Shown: positions 1-12,085 of the stretch, one piece after another
How the letters are laid out: each line of letters opens with the position of its first letter
How positions within the stretch are numbered: position 1 is the first letter of the stretch
NCBI RefSeq assembly: GCF_900182555.1
Contig: NZ_FXTH01000017.1
Coordinates: 19,906 to 83,905, forward strand
DNA length: 64,000 bases
Direction: 5' to 3'
From: Fodinibius sediminis
GTDB taxonomy: Bacteria; Bacteroidota; Rhodothermia; Balneolales; Balneolaceae
Notes under the pieces: model-generated
Told to the model about the DNA's origin: nothing
Seen by the model: only the letters and a program-made list of their open reading frames with translations
Database searches by the model: none
Translations under genes and position numbers: made by a program

Positions 1-243
1 ATCGAGAATACAGTGATCACTCTGCACATCATACCGGGTGGTTCAGAGGGCCGTCCAGGACTACACCGGGCTGCCGTTTTGTTTTGTGGGACGCAAATGG
101 TAAACTGGAATTAAAAGAAAGAATCGCATGCGTGGCTCCAGGCATAAGCTCCTTTGGCCCAAGCCCATGGGCAGTTTAAAACCGGGATACCGCATTTAAT
201 AAAACGTTGGCTTTTTCCGTAAACCCCAATGAAATAAATCAGT

Positions 244-738
244 ATGTATACTATTTCCAATTCCCCTTTCGTCGTAGCATTAACTTTTCTTCTCGCCACC
301 TCCACCCTGGGATGCGCAACTATTTTCAAGGGATCGAGTGCCGACATCAGGGTTAATTCACAGCCCTCGAATGCAACCGTCTATATTAATGAAATTGATA
401 AAGGCACTACTCCCCAGACCCTGTCATTGGATCGGGACGAGGATCATATTCTAACCTTTCGAAAAGATGGACACGAGGAGGTTAAAGTCGAAATCGATAA
501 AAACTTCGATGGGGCCACGACCATACTGGGTAATATTGTTTCCTTTGCGTTAGTCGGCATTGTGGTGGACGTGGCGACCGGAGCCGCTTATTCGCTGGAA
601 CCGGCCGATGTTCAGGCAAATATGGATGAGTTGAAACATTCCGGGCTGATAGAAACGATTCCCGAAAAAGGAAAAAATGAAATTACTGTCATTATGCTCA
701 CCCAAGAAGAGTGGAAAAAGATGACATCCAAGCGGTAA
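244..738 (+). CDS. PEGA-domain lipoprotein
   Basis: This 164-residue protein has a hydrophobic N-terminus ending in a lipobox (STLGC, Cys24), so it is probably an outer-membrane or periplasmic lipoprotein. Residues about 32-80 fit a PEGA domain: a SQPSNATVYIN segment, then a short G-T-T-P turn and a beta-rich stretch ending in a KDGHEE motif. PEGA domains are small beta-sandwich modules of cell-surface proteins and have no enzymatic role. A second hydrophobic segment (about residues 93-112) could be a glycine/alanine-rich membrane-associated helix. It stands alone, with about 200 bases before the next gene. The ATG has no strong Shine-Dalgarno sequence, but the lipobox distance supports it. 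The specific role is unknown. Confidence 0.75.
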   Translation: MYTISNSPFVVALTFLLATSTLGCATIFKGSSADIRVNSQPSNATVYINEIDKGTTPQTLSLDRDEDHILTFRKDGHEEVKVEIDKNFDGATTILGNIVSFALVGIVVDVATGAAYSLEPADVQANMDELKHSGLIETIPEKGKNEITVIMLTQEEWKKMTSKR

Positions 739-937
739 ACGCAGGCCACAATATCAATATTGATCTGCAGGGATTCTGCCCATCCGGCCCGGCCGCTCTT
801 CCTCCCGGGCACCGCAGGCAGATAACTTGTCTTGCCCGCTTCACTTTTTATAATTAATCTATCACTAAGGGATATTCCGACGTTCCTGTTCTGTCTCTGT
901 AACCCAGAATCGGTACACGCAAGATTATTATAGCCTC

Positions 938-1738
938 ATGGAGCATCTAAGTCAAAAACAGCTCAGGGAAACAGCAGCAGCTTATGAGGAGCTGCTCGTG
1001 CCTGCTTTGTTTCAAGAATGGGCGGACCGTTTGGCTGGGATGGATCAGATCAAGCCTTCCCACAAGGTGCTTGACGTCGCCTGCGGCACCGGTGTGCTTG
1101 CACGGGCCATTGACAAGCAGTTGCATGATGGCTCGGTAACCGGCCTGGATGTCAACCCGGGCATGTTGACAGTTGCCAGGCAGAGCGCTCCCGGCATTGA
1201 CTGGCAGCAGGGGCGTGCCGAAGAGCTGCCATTTGAGGATCAGAGCTTTGACACGGTCGTCAGCCAATTCGGACTGATGTTATTCGCCTCACCCAAAAAG
1301 GGGCTGGAGGAAATGAGGCGCGTACTCAAAAGCGGGGGACACATGATCACAGCTGTTTTTGACTCCATTCACCAGATCCCTGCCTACGAGGTGATGGCTG
1401 ATTTATTTGCACGCGTAGTGGACCATTCCGTGGGTGAGGCGCTTCGTTATCCTTTTTCAATGGGTGATACTGACAAGCTGTATTCCCTTTTTTTAGAAGC
1501 CGGCTCAAAGAATCCAGAAATCACGACCCAGAAGGCAATGGTCCAGTTCGCAAGTCCCCGGCATATGGTCCTGTCCGATGTCAAAGGATGGTTTCCCTTT
1601 GCTCAAATTCATCTGGACGACCAGGCAATCGAATCAATGGTTCAAGAGGCTGCATCCGTACTTGAACCGTTTCAAACTCTTGACGGCAGCCTCCGGTTTG
1701 AGGTATCCGTACATATTGTCAAGGTATATAAATCCTGA
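938..1738 (+). CDS. UbiE-like class I SAM-dependent methyltransferase
   Basis: A 266-residue cytosolic methyltransferase with a Rossmann fold. Motif I is VLDVACGTG (residues 44-52), the acidic ribose-binding strand is at DVN (71-73), and a GRAEELPFEDQSFD segment (92-105) corresponds to motifs II/III. This pattern is typical of the UbiE/Methyltransf_11 group, which includes quinone, small-molecule and lipid methyltransferases. The acceptor cannot be read from the sequence. Neighbouring genes on the same strand are a second SAM methyltransferase and an isoprenylcysteine methyltransferase-type membrane protein, but the gaps (190 and 120 bases) do not prove an operon. It is not a housekeeping UbiE, because no quinone pathway genes flank it. 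Confidence 0.85.
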   Translation: MEHLSQKQLRETAAAYEELLVPALFQEWADRLAGMDQIKPSHKVLDVACGTGVLARAIDKQLHDGSVTGLDVNPGMLTVARQSAPGIDWQQGRAEELPFEDQSFDTVVSQFGLMLFASPKKGLEEMRRVLKSGGHMITAVFDSIHQIPAYEVMADLFARVVDHSVGEALRYPFSMGDTDKLYSLFLEAGSKNPEITTQKAMVQFASPRHMVLSDVKGWFPFAQIHLDDQAIESMVQEAASVLEPFQTLDGSLRFEVSVHIVKVYKS

Positions 1739-1930
1739 TCTTCGCAGGCCGGCGACCATGCCGGAGCAGTTACAAGGCGAAACTGAGGCGCCGGCCTACC
1801 TACCTGAACCAGCACTGAATCACCAGCCAGCCCTGTGCTCGGCCATGGCGGGAATCATTTGCAACCGGGGGGTGTTGTTCGCAACGTTGGATGTCAAAGA
1901 AAACGATCAACCTACAATTATTTAATATTT

Positions 1931-2554
1931 ATGTCTGAATTTGATGAGAAAGCCCAGGACTGGGATACCCCGGAAAGCCAGGAACGTGCAGCGAATATTG
2001 CAGAAGCTATCCGCTCTCATGTGCCCCTGTCCCCTGCCATGTCTGCCTTTGATTACGGCTGCGGCACTGGCCAGCTCAGCTTTGAACTCCGGGAGGATAT
2101 CGGTCCCATCACCCTTGCTGATAATTCGGAGGGTATGCTCGAGGTGCTGCGTGACAAGATAAAGACGGCCTCGGCCGATGACATGACCCCTGTAAAGCTA
2201 AACCTGTCCAACGACCCCCTGCCCGATAAGCACTTTGATTTGATCTATACCATGATGACGCTTCATCACATTCCCGACACCCGGAAGATTCTCGGCCAGT
2301 TTCATGCCCTGCTCAATGACGGCGGCTATGTGTGCGTGGCCGATTTGGATGAGGAGGACGGCTCTTTTCATGGCCACGACGTTGACGATGTCCATAGAGG
2401 TTTTGACCGTGAAGAGCTGGCAAAACTGGCGGAGGATGCCGGATTTACCGACATCCGCTTTTCAACAGCCTATAATATGGAACATGAAGTGAATGAGGAA
2501 GGAGAAACGAAAATGTTTCCTATTTTTTTGATGGTTGCCCGGAAGGATAGCTAA
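1931..2554 (+). CDS. class I SAM-dependent methyltransferase
   Basis: A 207-residue methyltransferase. I chose the internal ATG at 1931 because the protein then begins MSEFDEKAQDWD, a typical N-terminus for this group. The longer upstream reading frame encodes low-complexity sequence. Motif I is DYGCGTGQLS (residues 41-50), then LADNSEGML and a motif II/III region with FDLIYTMMTLHHI and the ending GGYVCVADLDEEDGSF. It is soluble, with unknown acceptor. The two preceding bases and the AT-rich stretch do not show a good ribosome binding site. It lies between another SAM methyltransferase and a membrane methyltransferase. Confidence 0.82.
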   Translation: MSEFDEKAQDWDTPESQERAANIAEAIRSHVPLSPAMSAFDYGCGTGQLSFELREDIGPITLADNSEGMLEVLRDKIKTASADDMTPVKLNLSNDPLPDKHFDLIYTMMTLHHIPDTRKILGQFHALLNDGGYVCVADLDEEDGSFHGHDVDDVHRGFDREELAKLAEDAGFTDIRFSTAYNMEHEVNEEGETKMFPIFLMVARKDS

Positions 2555-2676
2555 CACCATGGACCCTGCCCGGGCCCGTTCTGTTCCCTTTCGGCCAAAA
2601 GATAACAAATGTATCAGCTAATGGTTGTTTTCCCTCATCGAATATCACTCCCGGAGGCCGGGCTGCGGGGTACCTT

Positions 2677-3177
2677 ATGAATAAAGGGAAAATCCCTGTT
2701 GCCCACGAACACTGGTGGCAAACTTTTGAGGTCGTTGCCGGCATCCCTTTCCTTGCCGCCCTCGGCCTGCAATACCTGGTTCCCCTCGCCCTTCCCACGG
2801 AAGTATTTGCTCCCGTCTTCCTCCCCATTGGCGTTGCTCTTGTTAGTGTGGGCGGAATCCTGATCTTCCTTGCGCGCCGCGAATTTACCAAGCACCATCA
2901 GCCGACGGATCCAGGATGTCCGACCGGCAAGCTGGTCACTTCAGGCATTTTCTCAGTCTCAAGGCATCCCCTTTACCTCGGCGGCCTCTGCGTTGTGGCG
3001 GGGACCGCGCTGGCCCTTGATATCCCCTGGATGCTGGTGCTCTTGTCCGCGGCGGTTATCGCCTGCCGTTATTTACTCATAACGCCGGAAGAGCGTTATC
3101 TTGCAGCCCAATTCAGTAAAGATTACCAGACGTATGCCGCTTCCGTTCATCGCTGGATTGGCCGGTCGCGATGGTGA
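2677..3177 (+). CDS. isoprenylcysteine carboxyl methyltransferase-family membrane protein
   Basis: A 166-residue integral membrane protein with about four hydrophobic segments. The C-terminal half carries the diagnostic pattern of the ICMT/PEMT superfamily: TSGIFSVSRHPLYLGG (about residues 88-103), then a loop and an EERYL...F...Y..Y motif near 133-152. In this superfamily the RHPxY and ExE regions bind S-adenosylmethionine. Bacterial members methylate unknown small molecules, lipids or isoprenoids, and true protein prenylation is not expected here. The last residues are basic (GRSRW). It is probably monocistronic, or loosely grouped with the two SAM methyltransferases upstream. Confidence 0.8.
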   Translation: MNKGKIPVAHEHWWQTFEVVAGIPFLAALGLQYLVPLALPTEVFAPVFLPIGVALVSVGGILIFLARREFTKHHQPTDPGCPTGKLVTSGIFSVSRHPLYLGGLCVVAGTALALDIPWMLVLLSAAVIACRYLLITPEERYLAAQFSKDYQTYAASVHRWIGRSRW

Positions 3178-3484
3178 AATTACGGTTGGTTCCAGACAGG
3201 CCCGGGATGTTGGAAGAGATCAAACCAGACAGCTCAGACCTTTTTCTTTCGGGCTGCATCCGTATTCCTGAATAGTTTCAGCCAGCCGCAGCCCATTCTT
3301 TTATCCTTGCCCCTGAAAGACCACATAAGTAAGATCGAAAGACAGGTAACCAGCAGGCGTTCACACCTCGCCCTATTACGGGAATAGTATGCTGACCGCC
3401 CCCTCAAATTTAAATCATGAATGTTGCAATTCATGCTTACATTGATATATTGTAAATTACATAACAAAAAAAGAGGGAGGGGAC
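3178..3484. other. intergenic region upstream of the histidine kinase
   Basis: About 300 bases without a convincing gene. The last 60 bases before the kinase are AT-rich and end in a purine-rich AGAGGGAGGGG tract, an unusually strong Shine-Dalgarno sequence just before the ATG at 3485. A promoter probably lies in the TTGATATATTGTAAATTA region, but no single -35/-10 pair stands out. Confidence 0.4.
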
Positions 3485-4819
3485 ATGCTCAACAAACCAC
3501 AAAATTTTTCAAGTGGGGGAGGCACGATGAGAAGACTGATCCGCCAAAAGGATTGGTCAGAAACCTCACTGGGCTCCAAAAACCATTGGCCTGCCACACT
3601 AAGCAGTACCGTTGACCTTATCACTGAGAACTCATTCCCCATCGCCATTTGCTGGGGCCCGGAATTGACCACCATTTATAATGATGCCTACCGCCCCCTT
3701 CTGGGTAATAAGACCGAAGCCCTCGGTCAGCCTTTTTTGGAGATTTGGTCGGAAGCCCAAAATATTATTTCCCCCCAGATTAATCAGGCGTTGAAGGGGC
3801 AGTCCAGCTACTTTAAAGATGCTGAATTTACACTGATACGATATGGGAAACCTGAAAAGGCCTGGTTTGATTATACCTACAGCCCACTTCGAGATGCCCG
3901 GGGTAAGATAAGAGGCGTCATTAATATGGTCATTGAAGTAACGGACAAGATCCGGGCCCAACAAAAATTACAGGAAATGAATGAAACTCTTGAGAATAGA
4001 ATAGAACAACGAACAGCTGTGCTGGAGGATTATAAAAATGAACTTCGAATCTTATCCTATCAACTGAATCAGACCAAAGAGCAGGAACGTCATCATCTTG
4101 CCATATTACTTCATAATCACGTGGGACAACTGCTGGATTTGGGGCTCATACAATTAGACCAACTCAAAAAAGAAGTATCTCAGGTCGATATTCCGGAAAA
4201 GATTGCGAATCTAAAAGAAATCATCCTAACGGCCAACAAGTATACACGAGAGTTCGTCAATGAATTGAAGCCTCCACCTATATTTGAGAAAGAAAACATA
4301 GGGGAATTGTTACTGTGGTTAGCCCGGCGAATGGAAAAATACGGGCTTAAAATTACGCTGGAGGATGACGGGAAGCCCAAACCCCTTACTGAAGAAGTGC
4401 ACAAAATACTATACCACAGCACAAGGGAACTGTTCTTTAATGTTATCAAACATGCTGAAGTCAGTGAAGCAAGGTTAACGCTGAGGCGTCAAGACAGCCA
4501 AATACAGCTTATTGTAGAAGATATGGGAAAAGGATTCAGCATGAAAGGAAAGAAACCCACCACCCACAATGGGGGATTTGGACTGTTCAACATGCAGGAG
4601 CGGCTGGATCTGCTCGGCGGAAGGCTGGAAATCAAGTCTGAATTAGGAACAGGAACAAAAGCGGTACTTTCTGCTCCATTAAAGAACAGCACGAAGACTA
4701 CTCCGTCAATCATGCCGGAAATATTACAGCAAAAAACGGCATCTCCTCCCAGAAACTATGATCAGTCAACAATAAATGATCCCAGCCAGTTATCCCTTCC
4801 GCTGAATTGGGGATTGTGA
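3485..4819 (+). CDS. PAS-domain sensor histidine kinase (HisKA_3/NarL type), soluble
   Basis: A 444-residue kinase with no membrane segment. Residues about 45-155 form a PAS domain (FPIAICWGPELTTIYNDAYRPLLG is its start, and a PAC-like end lies near 130-152). A coiled coil follows (158-205), then a dimerisation box with His210 in ERHHLAILLHNHVGQ. The ATPase domain has its N-box at about 315-323 (FFNVIKHA), its G1 box at VEDMGKGF (344-351) and a GGFGLFNM lid (363-370). In this family the phosphoacceptor His is normally followed by Asp (HDxxxQ). Here the residue is Asn211, which may lower autokinase activity. No response regulator lies beside it, so it is an orphan sensor. The ATG at 3485 follows a very strong Shine-Dalgarno sequence, and an internal ATG at residue 15 is an alternative. 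Confidence 0.88.
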   Translation: MLNKPQNFSSGGGTMRRLIRQKDWSETSLGSKNHWPATLSSTVDLITENSFPIAICWGPELTTIYNDAYRPLLGNKTEALGQPFLEIWSEAQNIISPQINQALKGQSSYFKDAEFTLIRYGKPEKAWFDYTYSPLRDARGKIRGVINMVIEVTDKIRAQQKLQEMNETLENRIEQRTAVLEDYKNELRILSYQLNQTKEQERHHLAILLHNHVGQLLDLGLIQLDQLKKEVSQVDIPEKIANLKEIILTANKYTREFVNELKPPPIFEKENIGELLLWLARRMEKYGLKITLEDDGKPKPLTEEVHKILYHSTRELFFNVIKHAEVSEARLTLRRQDSQIQLIVEDMGKGFSMKGKKPTTHNGGFGLFNMQERLDLLGGRLEIKSELGTGTKAVLSAPLKNSTKTTPSIMPEILQQKTASPPRNYDQSTINDPSQLSLPLNWGL

Positions 4820-4997
4820 TTTGTGACATTCCTCACTCCTGGGTTATTAAATCCTGCTGCCCGCCCGATGCTCGTACAAGTTCTGCCTTCGTTGCTGCCA
4901 TCGACACAGCCTCGGGAGCAAAAAAACATCAGCAGCCGGCAACGCATATTTTCACTCTCATCCGCATGGTTCTCTCCAGTTCCGGGAAGCCAATAGC

Positions 4998-5031
4998 AAA
5001 GCCTCCCGCATGGGCTGCAGGAGGCTTTTTT
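4998..5031 (+). terminator. intrinsic terminator after the histidine kinase
   Basis: A 9-bp stem (AAAGCCTCC pairing with GGAGGCTTT) encloses a loop of about 13 nt and is followed by six T residues. It lies about 180 bases after the kinase stop. The opposite strand also forms the hairpin, so it may serve the convergent SnoaL-like gene as well, although the T-tract favours the plus direction. Confidence 0.75.
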
Positions 5032-5090
5032 AACACTAAATCATCCTTCTCTTCCTTTATACAGAAGAACAGTATTAAGGTAATTGCACA

Positions 5091-5498
5091 CTACATTACC
5101 TTGGCTTTCACAGGGTTGATGATGGTGGCGGTATCAACGGCCTGGAAAAAACGGCTAAGTTTTTCATTTTTTACAGTCCATACGTGTACAACATTGGCTT
5201 TGAATTCCTTGCCCGTATCTTTCCATGTACCCGTGTAATAACCGGTCATGATAACGCGGTCTTCGCATTCCATGAGCTCTTCGATTTCAATACTGAAGTT
5301 GTCGTAATACTCCGGAATCATATTGAAAACATTTTTTTTCACGGCTTCGGGTCCCGTAAAGACCCCATCGCCCTCGATAAAGGGAAACCCCTTACATTCG
5401 TGCCATTCCATATTGGGATGGAACATGGCAAGAACTCCTTCGATATCACCTTCACTGAATTTTTTATATCCAGTTTTGGCCAAATCCAGGTTTTTCAT
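5091..5498 (-). CDS. SnoaL-like / NTF2-fold protein
   Basis: A 135-residue protein of the NTF2-like superfamily, with the SnoaL-type opening 'GYKKFSEGDIEGVLAMFHPNM'-like helix-strand (residues 10-30) and the closing ANVVHVWTVKNEKLSRFFQ strand pair typical of ketosteroid-isomerase-like proteins. I chose the ATG at 5498 because it sits eight bases after a GAGGGAAT ribosome binding site. The longer frame starts 26 codons earlier with unlikely sequence. Members bind or isomerise small hydrophobic ligands, but many have no known function. It is monocistronic and converges on the kinase gene. Confidence 0.82.
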   Translation of the reverse strand: MKNLDLAKTGYKKFSEGDIEGVLAMFHPNMEWHECKGFPFIEGDGVFTGPEAVKKNVFNMIPEYYDNFSIEIEELMECEDRVIMTGYYTGTWKDTGKEFKANVVHVWTVKNEKLSRFFQAVDTATIINPVKAKVM

Positions 5499-5813
5499 AA
5501 TTATTCCCTCTCTGTTATTAATTAAAGTGTAATTATATAGTAGTGATTTTCTCGTTAAAAAGGGCAATACACCCAAAAATTAATTCATATAATTATATAA
5601 AAAACAACTATTTATAGACCCCATCTCTCCCAGATGCCCAAGTCATTACCTGCCACTCTTTTAGGATGATCCCCGTCATTTCATCTCAAAAAGTGAGCAT
5701 GCATCCAACGTTTATCATGTGGTTCTTAAACAAATACGAGCCATTGTTGTCTGCCTCCTGAGTTTAGTTAATCTTCTGCCATACGGTTGGTTTCCGGCCG
5801 GGACATCGATCGG

Positions 5814-5957
5814 TTAAATGAGGACAACAAGGAGTTTGTAGTACGACGCATCATGCTTTTTCAGAGAATAAAGGACGCCTTCAACTTCATAAGATCCAAA
5901 GTCAACAGTGAATTGATCTTTGCTGAGCGTTTCAATTACCCCTCCCCTTAAAAGCAT
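5814..5957 (-). CDS. possible small protein of 47 residues
   Basis: A short frame with an ATG preceded five bases upstream by a perfect GGAGGG. It encodes a 47-residue peptide starting MLLRGGVIETLSKD, with alternating beta-like segments and a hydrophobic end (YYKLLVVLI), terminated by TAA. No family was recognised. It is the only plausible gene in the 680-base gap between the SnoaL-like gene and katG. The strong ribosome binding site is the main support. It could equally be the remnant of a larger decayed gene. Confidence 0.35.
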   Translation of the reverse strand: MLLRGGVIETLSKDQFTVDFGSYEVEGVLYSLKKHDASYYKLLVVLI

Positions 5958-6067
5958 TAGTACCCTCCATCCCTCACGGTGTCGGATGGCGTTTTCAATC
6001 CCGTTGGATCCAATCCGGCTATTGGCACAAGTATACCTGCAGCAAAGGGAACCTGTACACGCTGCAT

Positions 6068-6105
6068 AAAAAAAGGCGGCACCGACCAGGGTCGGAGCCG
6101 CCTTT
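6068..6105 (-). terminator. intrinsic terminator of katG
   Basis: On the minus strand a 9-bp outer stem (AAAGGCGGC with GCCGCCTTT) and a 6-bp inner stem (CCGACC with GGTCGG) close a 2-nt loop and are followed by a run of T residues. It lies about 80 bases past the katG stop codon. Confidence 0.88.
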
Positions 6106-6181
6106 CTGCATTGGCTTTATGATGACCACACCTGCATTTTAGTTCCAAACAGGAACCACCTGCATCGTGGCTCTCATCAAA

Positions 6182-8962
<2,781 letters not shown>

Positions 8963-9958
8963 TCAGCTCTCGCTGTGCTGCATCTGATCAACCAGCCTGT
9001 CAAATTTCTTCTTAAACAGGGATAATATAAGATCCCGATCCTCTTCTGAAAGCTTCACTATTCCCCGGGTATTCTGCTCGGCCTGCCGAGGCGTTTTGAT
9101 TCCGGGAATGACCGTAGAAACACCATCAAAACTTAATATAAAACTTAAGCTGAGTTCAGTTTTAGTGATGTTGTATTTTTTCGTCAGAGGCCATACCTCC
9201 TCAAGTGCATCCAGCGAAGATTCGAGGATAGCAGGTTTAAGCCTGAAGTGCCGGTGGTCATTCTCGTCAAACCGGGTATTTTTATCAAACTTTCCGGTCA
9301 GCAGCCCGAACTGCAGGGGCATTCGTGCTATTATGCCCATTCCTTTTGCAGCGGCCTGCTCGATGATTTTCAGGCTTCGTTGATTCAAAATATTTAGAAC
9401 AACTTGCAACCCATTTCCAATATCATTCGTGAGCAGATATTCGGCTTCCGGACCGGGGTTGTAGGTATTCAAAGAAACACCCCAATAACGAATTTTACCC
9501 TGCTCCTTCAGCATCTCCATCGCTTCTATGCACTCCCCCTTTTCCAGGTCATCTCGTTTAGCGGTGTGCAACTGGTAAAAGTCTATGGTCTCCCGGTTCA
9601 GTCGCTTCAGGCTTTTCTCGCAAGATCTAAGTATGTATTCTTTAGAATAATCCACATATATCGCATCATTTTCATCCAATCTGTGTCCAACTTTACTTGC
9701 AATAATTACATCCTTTTTATTGCCAAAAACCTTCCCGAGCAATTCCTCAGAATGCCCAAGACCGTAGAAGTCTGCAGTGTCATAGAAATTAACCCCGCAT
9801 TCATAGGCTTTTCTAAGCGCTTTTATCGAGGTGTCATCGTCCACCTCTCCCCACCCTATTGGCACATCCTGTGCCATGGCCGGACCTCCGATTCCCCACG
9901 TTCCAAATCCAACTTCACTTACTTCCAGGTCGGTATCACCAAATTTTCTGTAATTCAT
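8963..9958 (-). CDS. aldo/keto reductase
   Basis: A 331-residue NAD(P)H-dependent oxidoreductase with the TIM-barrel signature of the AKR superfamily. The catalytic tetrad is visible: Asp60 and Tyr65 in NFYDTADFYG, Lys89 in IIASKVGH and His131 in DFYQLHTAK. The C-terminal cofactor loop has VSTVIPGIKTPRQAEQN. It is closest in style to the bacterial AKR11/13-like carbonyl reductases, which act on aldehydes, ketones or sugars; the substrate is unknown. It is soluble and full length. It is monocistronic on the minus strand between two gene-free gaps of more than 500 bases. Confidence 0.93.
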   Translation of the reverse strand: MNYRKFGDTDLEVSEVGFGTWGIGGPAMAQDVPIGWGEVDDDTSIKALRKAYECGVNFYDTADFYGLGHSEELLGKVFGNKKDVIIASKVGHRLDENDAIYVDYSKEYILRSCEKSLKRLNRETIDFYQLHTAKRDDLEKGECIEAMEMLKEQGKIRYWGVSLNTYNPGPEAEYLLTNDIGNGLQVVLNILNQRSLKIIEQAAAKGMGIIARMPLQFGLLTGKFDKNTRFDENDHRHFRLKPAILESSLDALEEVWPLTKKYNITKTELSLSFILSFDGVSTVIPGIKTPRQAEQNTRGIVKLSEEDRDLILSLFKKKFDRLVDQMQHSES

Positions 9959-10502
9959 CCCAATTTTTTAGAGTTAAATCCATAACACGCAACCAATAAA
10001 ATAACAGATGATAAGTTCTTAAAAAACGATCTTTTATCCTCCCTAACAAACGGCGGATAAACATACGGCCACGGCAGACTTGACTGACCATGCAGAATAG
10101 ACCTGCTATTAATCAGCTACCCCTATACCCTCCCACCGCAAAAATACTGTTAAAGAATATCCGGGGCTCCTCACGCAGTACCGTAATCCTGACTGGTTCA
10201 ACAGTCGCCGTGAGACTGCAGCGTCTAAACGAGGCCTGCTCAGCAGTTAATATGATAGGTCGGCGTTCGACCGGCCGTGACAGGCACCTCCCAAGCCTTC
10301 TTCTCAGAGCCCTTGACCTTGGGCCAACCATCCTCGACCCCATTCTTCTCAGTTCTTGCCTAAGTGATTATAGATCACTATGCTTCGTTGCATTGCCAAG
10401 GCTGCTACTGGTTTAACGAAAAATATGCCCTGGCCCGCAACTGCTGTTAATTGATTTTCAGGATGAATTTCCAACTCTTTAATTCGATCAAAACTTATTA
10501 AT
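9959..10502. other. intergenic region between aldo/keto reductase and permease
   Basis: About 540 bases. An open frame of about 108 codons on the plus strand has an unnatural, low-complexity composition and no ribosome binding site, so it is not called. The final 60 bases are AT-rich and should contain the permease promoter. Confidence 0.4.
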
Positions 10503-11822
10503 TTGATTCAAGAATATACCTCATCTACTGCTGAGCAAGAAGAAAAGCTCCCGAGAAAACTGGGACTTTGGGGAATCTGGCTGTTGGTCATCAATGGGTT
10601 CATCGGCGCCGGCATTTTCGGGCTGCCCAGCGGAGCGGCCCGGCTGGCCGGCGAATACAGCGTCTGGATCTACCTGATCTGTGCTGTGCTCATGCTGCCT
10701 GTCATTCTTTGCTTTGCAGAGCTGGGAAGCTATTTCAGGGGCACAGGCGGGCCCGTCCGATACGGAACGGAAGCCTTTGGCTCTTTTATCGGTTTTCAGG
10801 GCGGATGGCTCTATTATGTTGCCCGAATGATCTCTTTTTCAGCGAATTCCGTCCTGCTGGTCGACAGCATCGGCTACTTCTACGCCCCCGCCGGGGAGGG
10901 AATCGGCCGACTTGTTTCACTGGCCCTGATCTGTGGTGGGCTCACCCTCGTGAATATAATCGGCTCGGTAGAGTCCATACGGTCGCTGGCGGTATTTACG
11001 GTATTTAAATTCTCGGTATTGATTTTCCTGGTCTTTGGGGGTTTGGCTCTGTTAGGCTCAGAAGTCTATCCGTCCTTTGCATCTCCCGTCCCGCCCATAG
11101 ACGATCTTGGTGAGGCGGCCTTGCTTTTAATTTACGCTTTTGTCGGTTTTGAGGGGGCCGTAGTGCCCGCTGGAGAAGCCAAGCGCCCAGAGCGGGACAT
11201 GCCCGCGGCCCTGCTGCTCGGTTTAGGCTCTGTGGTCGTATTGTATATGTTCATTCAGCTGGTGGCCCAGGCCGCCGTCCCTAGTCTCGGTTCCTCCTCT
11301 GCCCCACTGCTGGATGCCTCTGAAGCATTGTTTGGAAATACCGGGGCTATCATATTAATGATTGGGGTGGTGACCTCGGTAACCGGCAATTTATTCAGCA
11401 CCATGTTTTCGACTCCCCGCCTCACCTATGCGCTCTCTATTCAGGGTTCCCTGCCCGCCTGGTTCGGTAATGTACATTCCCGGTTTTTAACTCCGCACAA
11501 CTCAATCCTTTTTTTCGGCTTCTTTGCGTTTATCGGGGCCGCTGTGGGATCCTTCACTGCCCTGGCCGCCATGACTGTGCTGTCACGTTTGCTGCTGTTT
11601 ATCATCAGCTGTGCGGCAGTGCCGGTGCTGCGTAAAAAACTTACCGTAAAGAAGAGTTTTATTTTGAAGGGAGGCTATCTGATCCCGGGATTGGGAATTC
11701 TGGCCTGTATCTGGCTCATGTTCCAGGTTACCTTTACTTCTATCTGGCTAACCACGCTTTTCATCGTTATAGGTACAGGGTTGTACCTGATGGGAAACAG
11801 GCAGGACCCCAGCAAGGAATAG
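10503..11822 (+). CDS. APC-superfamily amino acid permease
   Basis: A 439-residue inner-membrane transporter with about twelve hydrophobic helices. Helix 1 holds the substrate-binding GFIGAGIFGLPS motif of the APC fold, followed by AGEYSVWIYL and CFAELGSYFRGTGGP, typical of amino acid/polyamine antiporters. Near residue 218 FVGFEGAVVPAGEAKRPERDMPAA corresponds to the conserved helix 6/loop region. The only in-frame initiation codon before helix 1 is TTG at 10503, without a strong Shine-Dalgarno sequence, so low or leaderless translation is possible. It is a single gene. Substrate specificity is not predictable. Confidence 0.9.
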   Translation: MIQEYTSSTAEQEEKLPRKLGLWGIWLLVINGFIGAGIFGLPSGAARLAGEYSVWIYLICAVLMLPVILCFAELGSYFRGTGGPVRYGTEAFGSFIGFQGGWLYYVARMISFSANSVLLVDSIGYFYAPAGEGIGRLVSLALICGGLTLVNIIGSVESIRSLAVFTVFKFSVLIFLVFGGLALLGSEVYPSFASPVPPIDDLGEAALLLIYAFVGFEGAVVPAGEAKRPERDMPAALLLGLGSVVVLYMFIQLVAQAAVPSLGSSSAPLLDASEALFGNTGAIILMIGVVTSVTGNLFSTMFSTPRLTYALSIQGSLPAWFGNVHSRFLTPHNSILFFGFFAFIGAAVGSFTALAAMTVLSRLLLFIISCAAVPVLRKKLTVKKSFILKGGYLIPGLGILACIWLMFQVTFTSIWLTTLFIVIGTGLYLMGNRQDPSKE

Positions 11823-12085
11823 CATATCTACATTCAAAAAAAACAAATGAACGGGCTAAACACCTTCAGGGCTACTTACGAAAGCCTTACCCAAAAAATT
11901 ATAACAGGCTCTCCTTTTGCGTTGGGTCAAATACATTGCACCATTTCTTGCCTGCTTGTCGATTTTTAATTACTCTCCTGCTATAAATGGAAACTGACAT
12001 CGCGGCCCGATGCATAACCAGGGTCCAATGCCAAACCTTCCCTCACTTCTGCTGGCAATAACCACACCCGTTACTTCTGACACCC

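Noticed and set aside
3..179. Open frame entering from the left edge of the window
   Set aside because: The 59-codon frame has no recognisable domain and an odd composition; it could be the tail of a gene outside the window, but that cannot be supported.
10090..10416. 108-codon plus-strand frame upstream of the permease
   Set aside because: Its composition is rich in Ser, Arg and Leu with no recognisable domain and no ribosome binding site, so it is probably a random frame in intergenic DNA.
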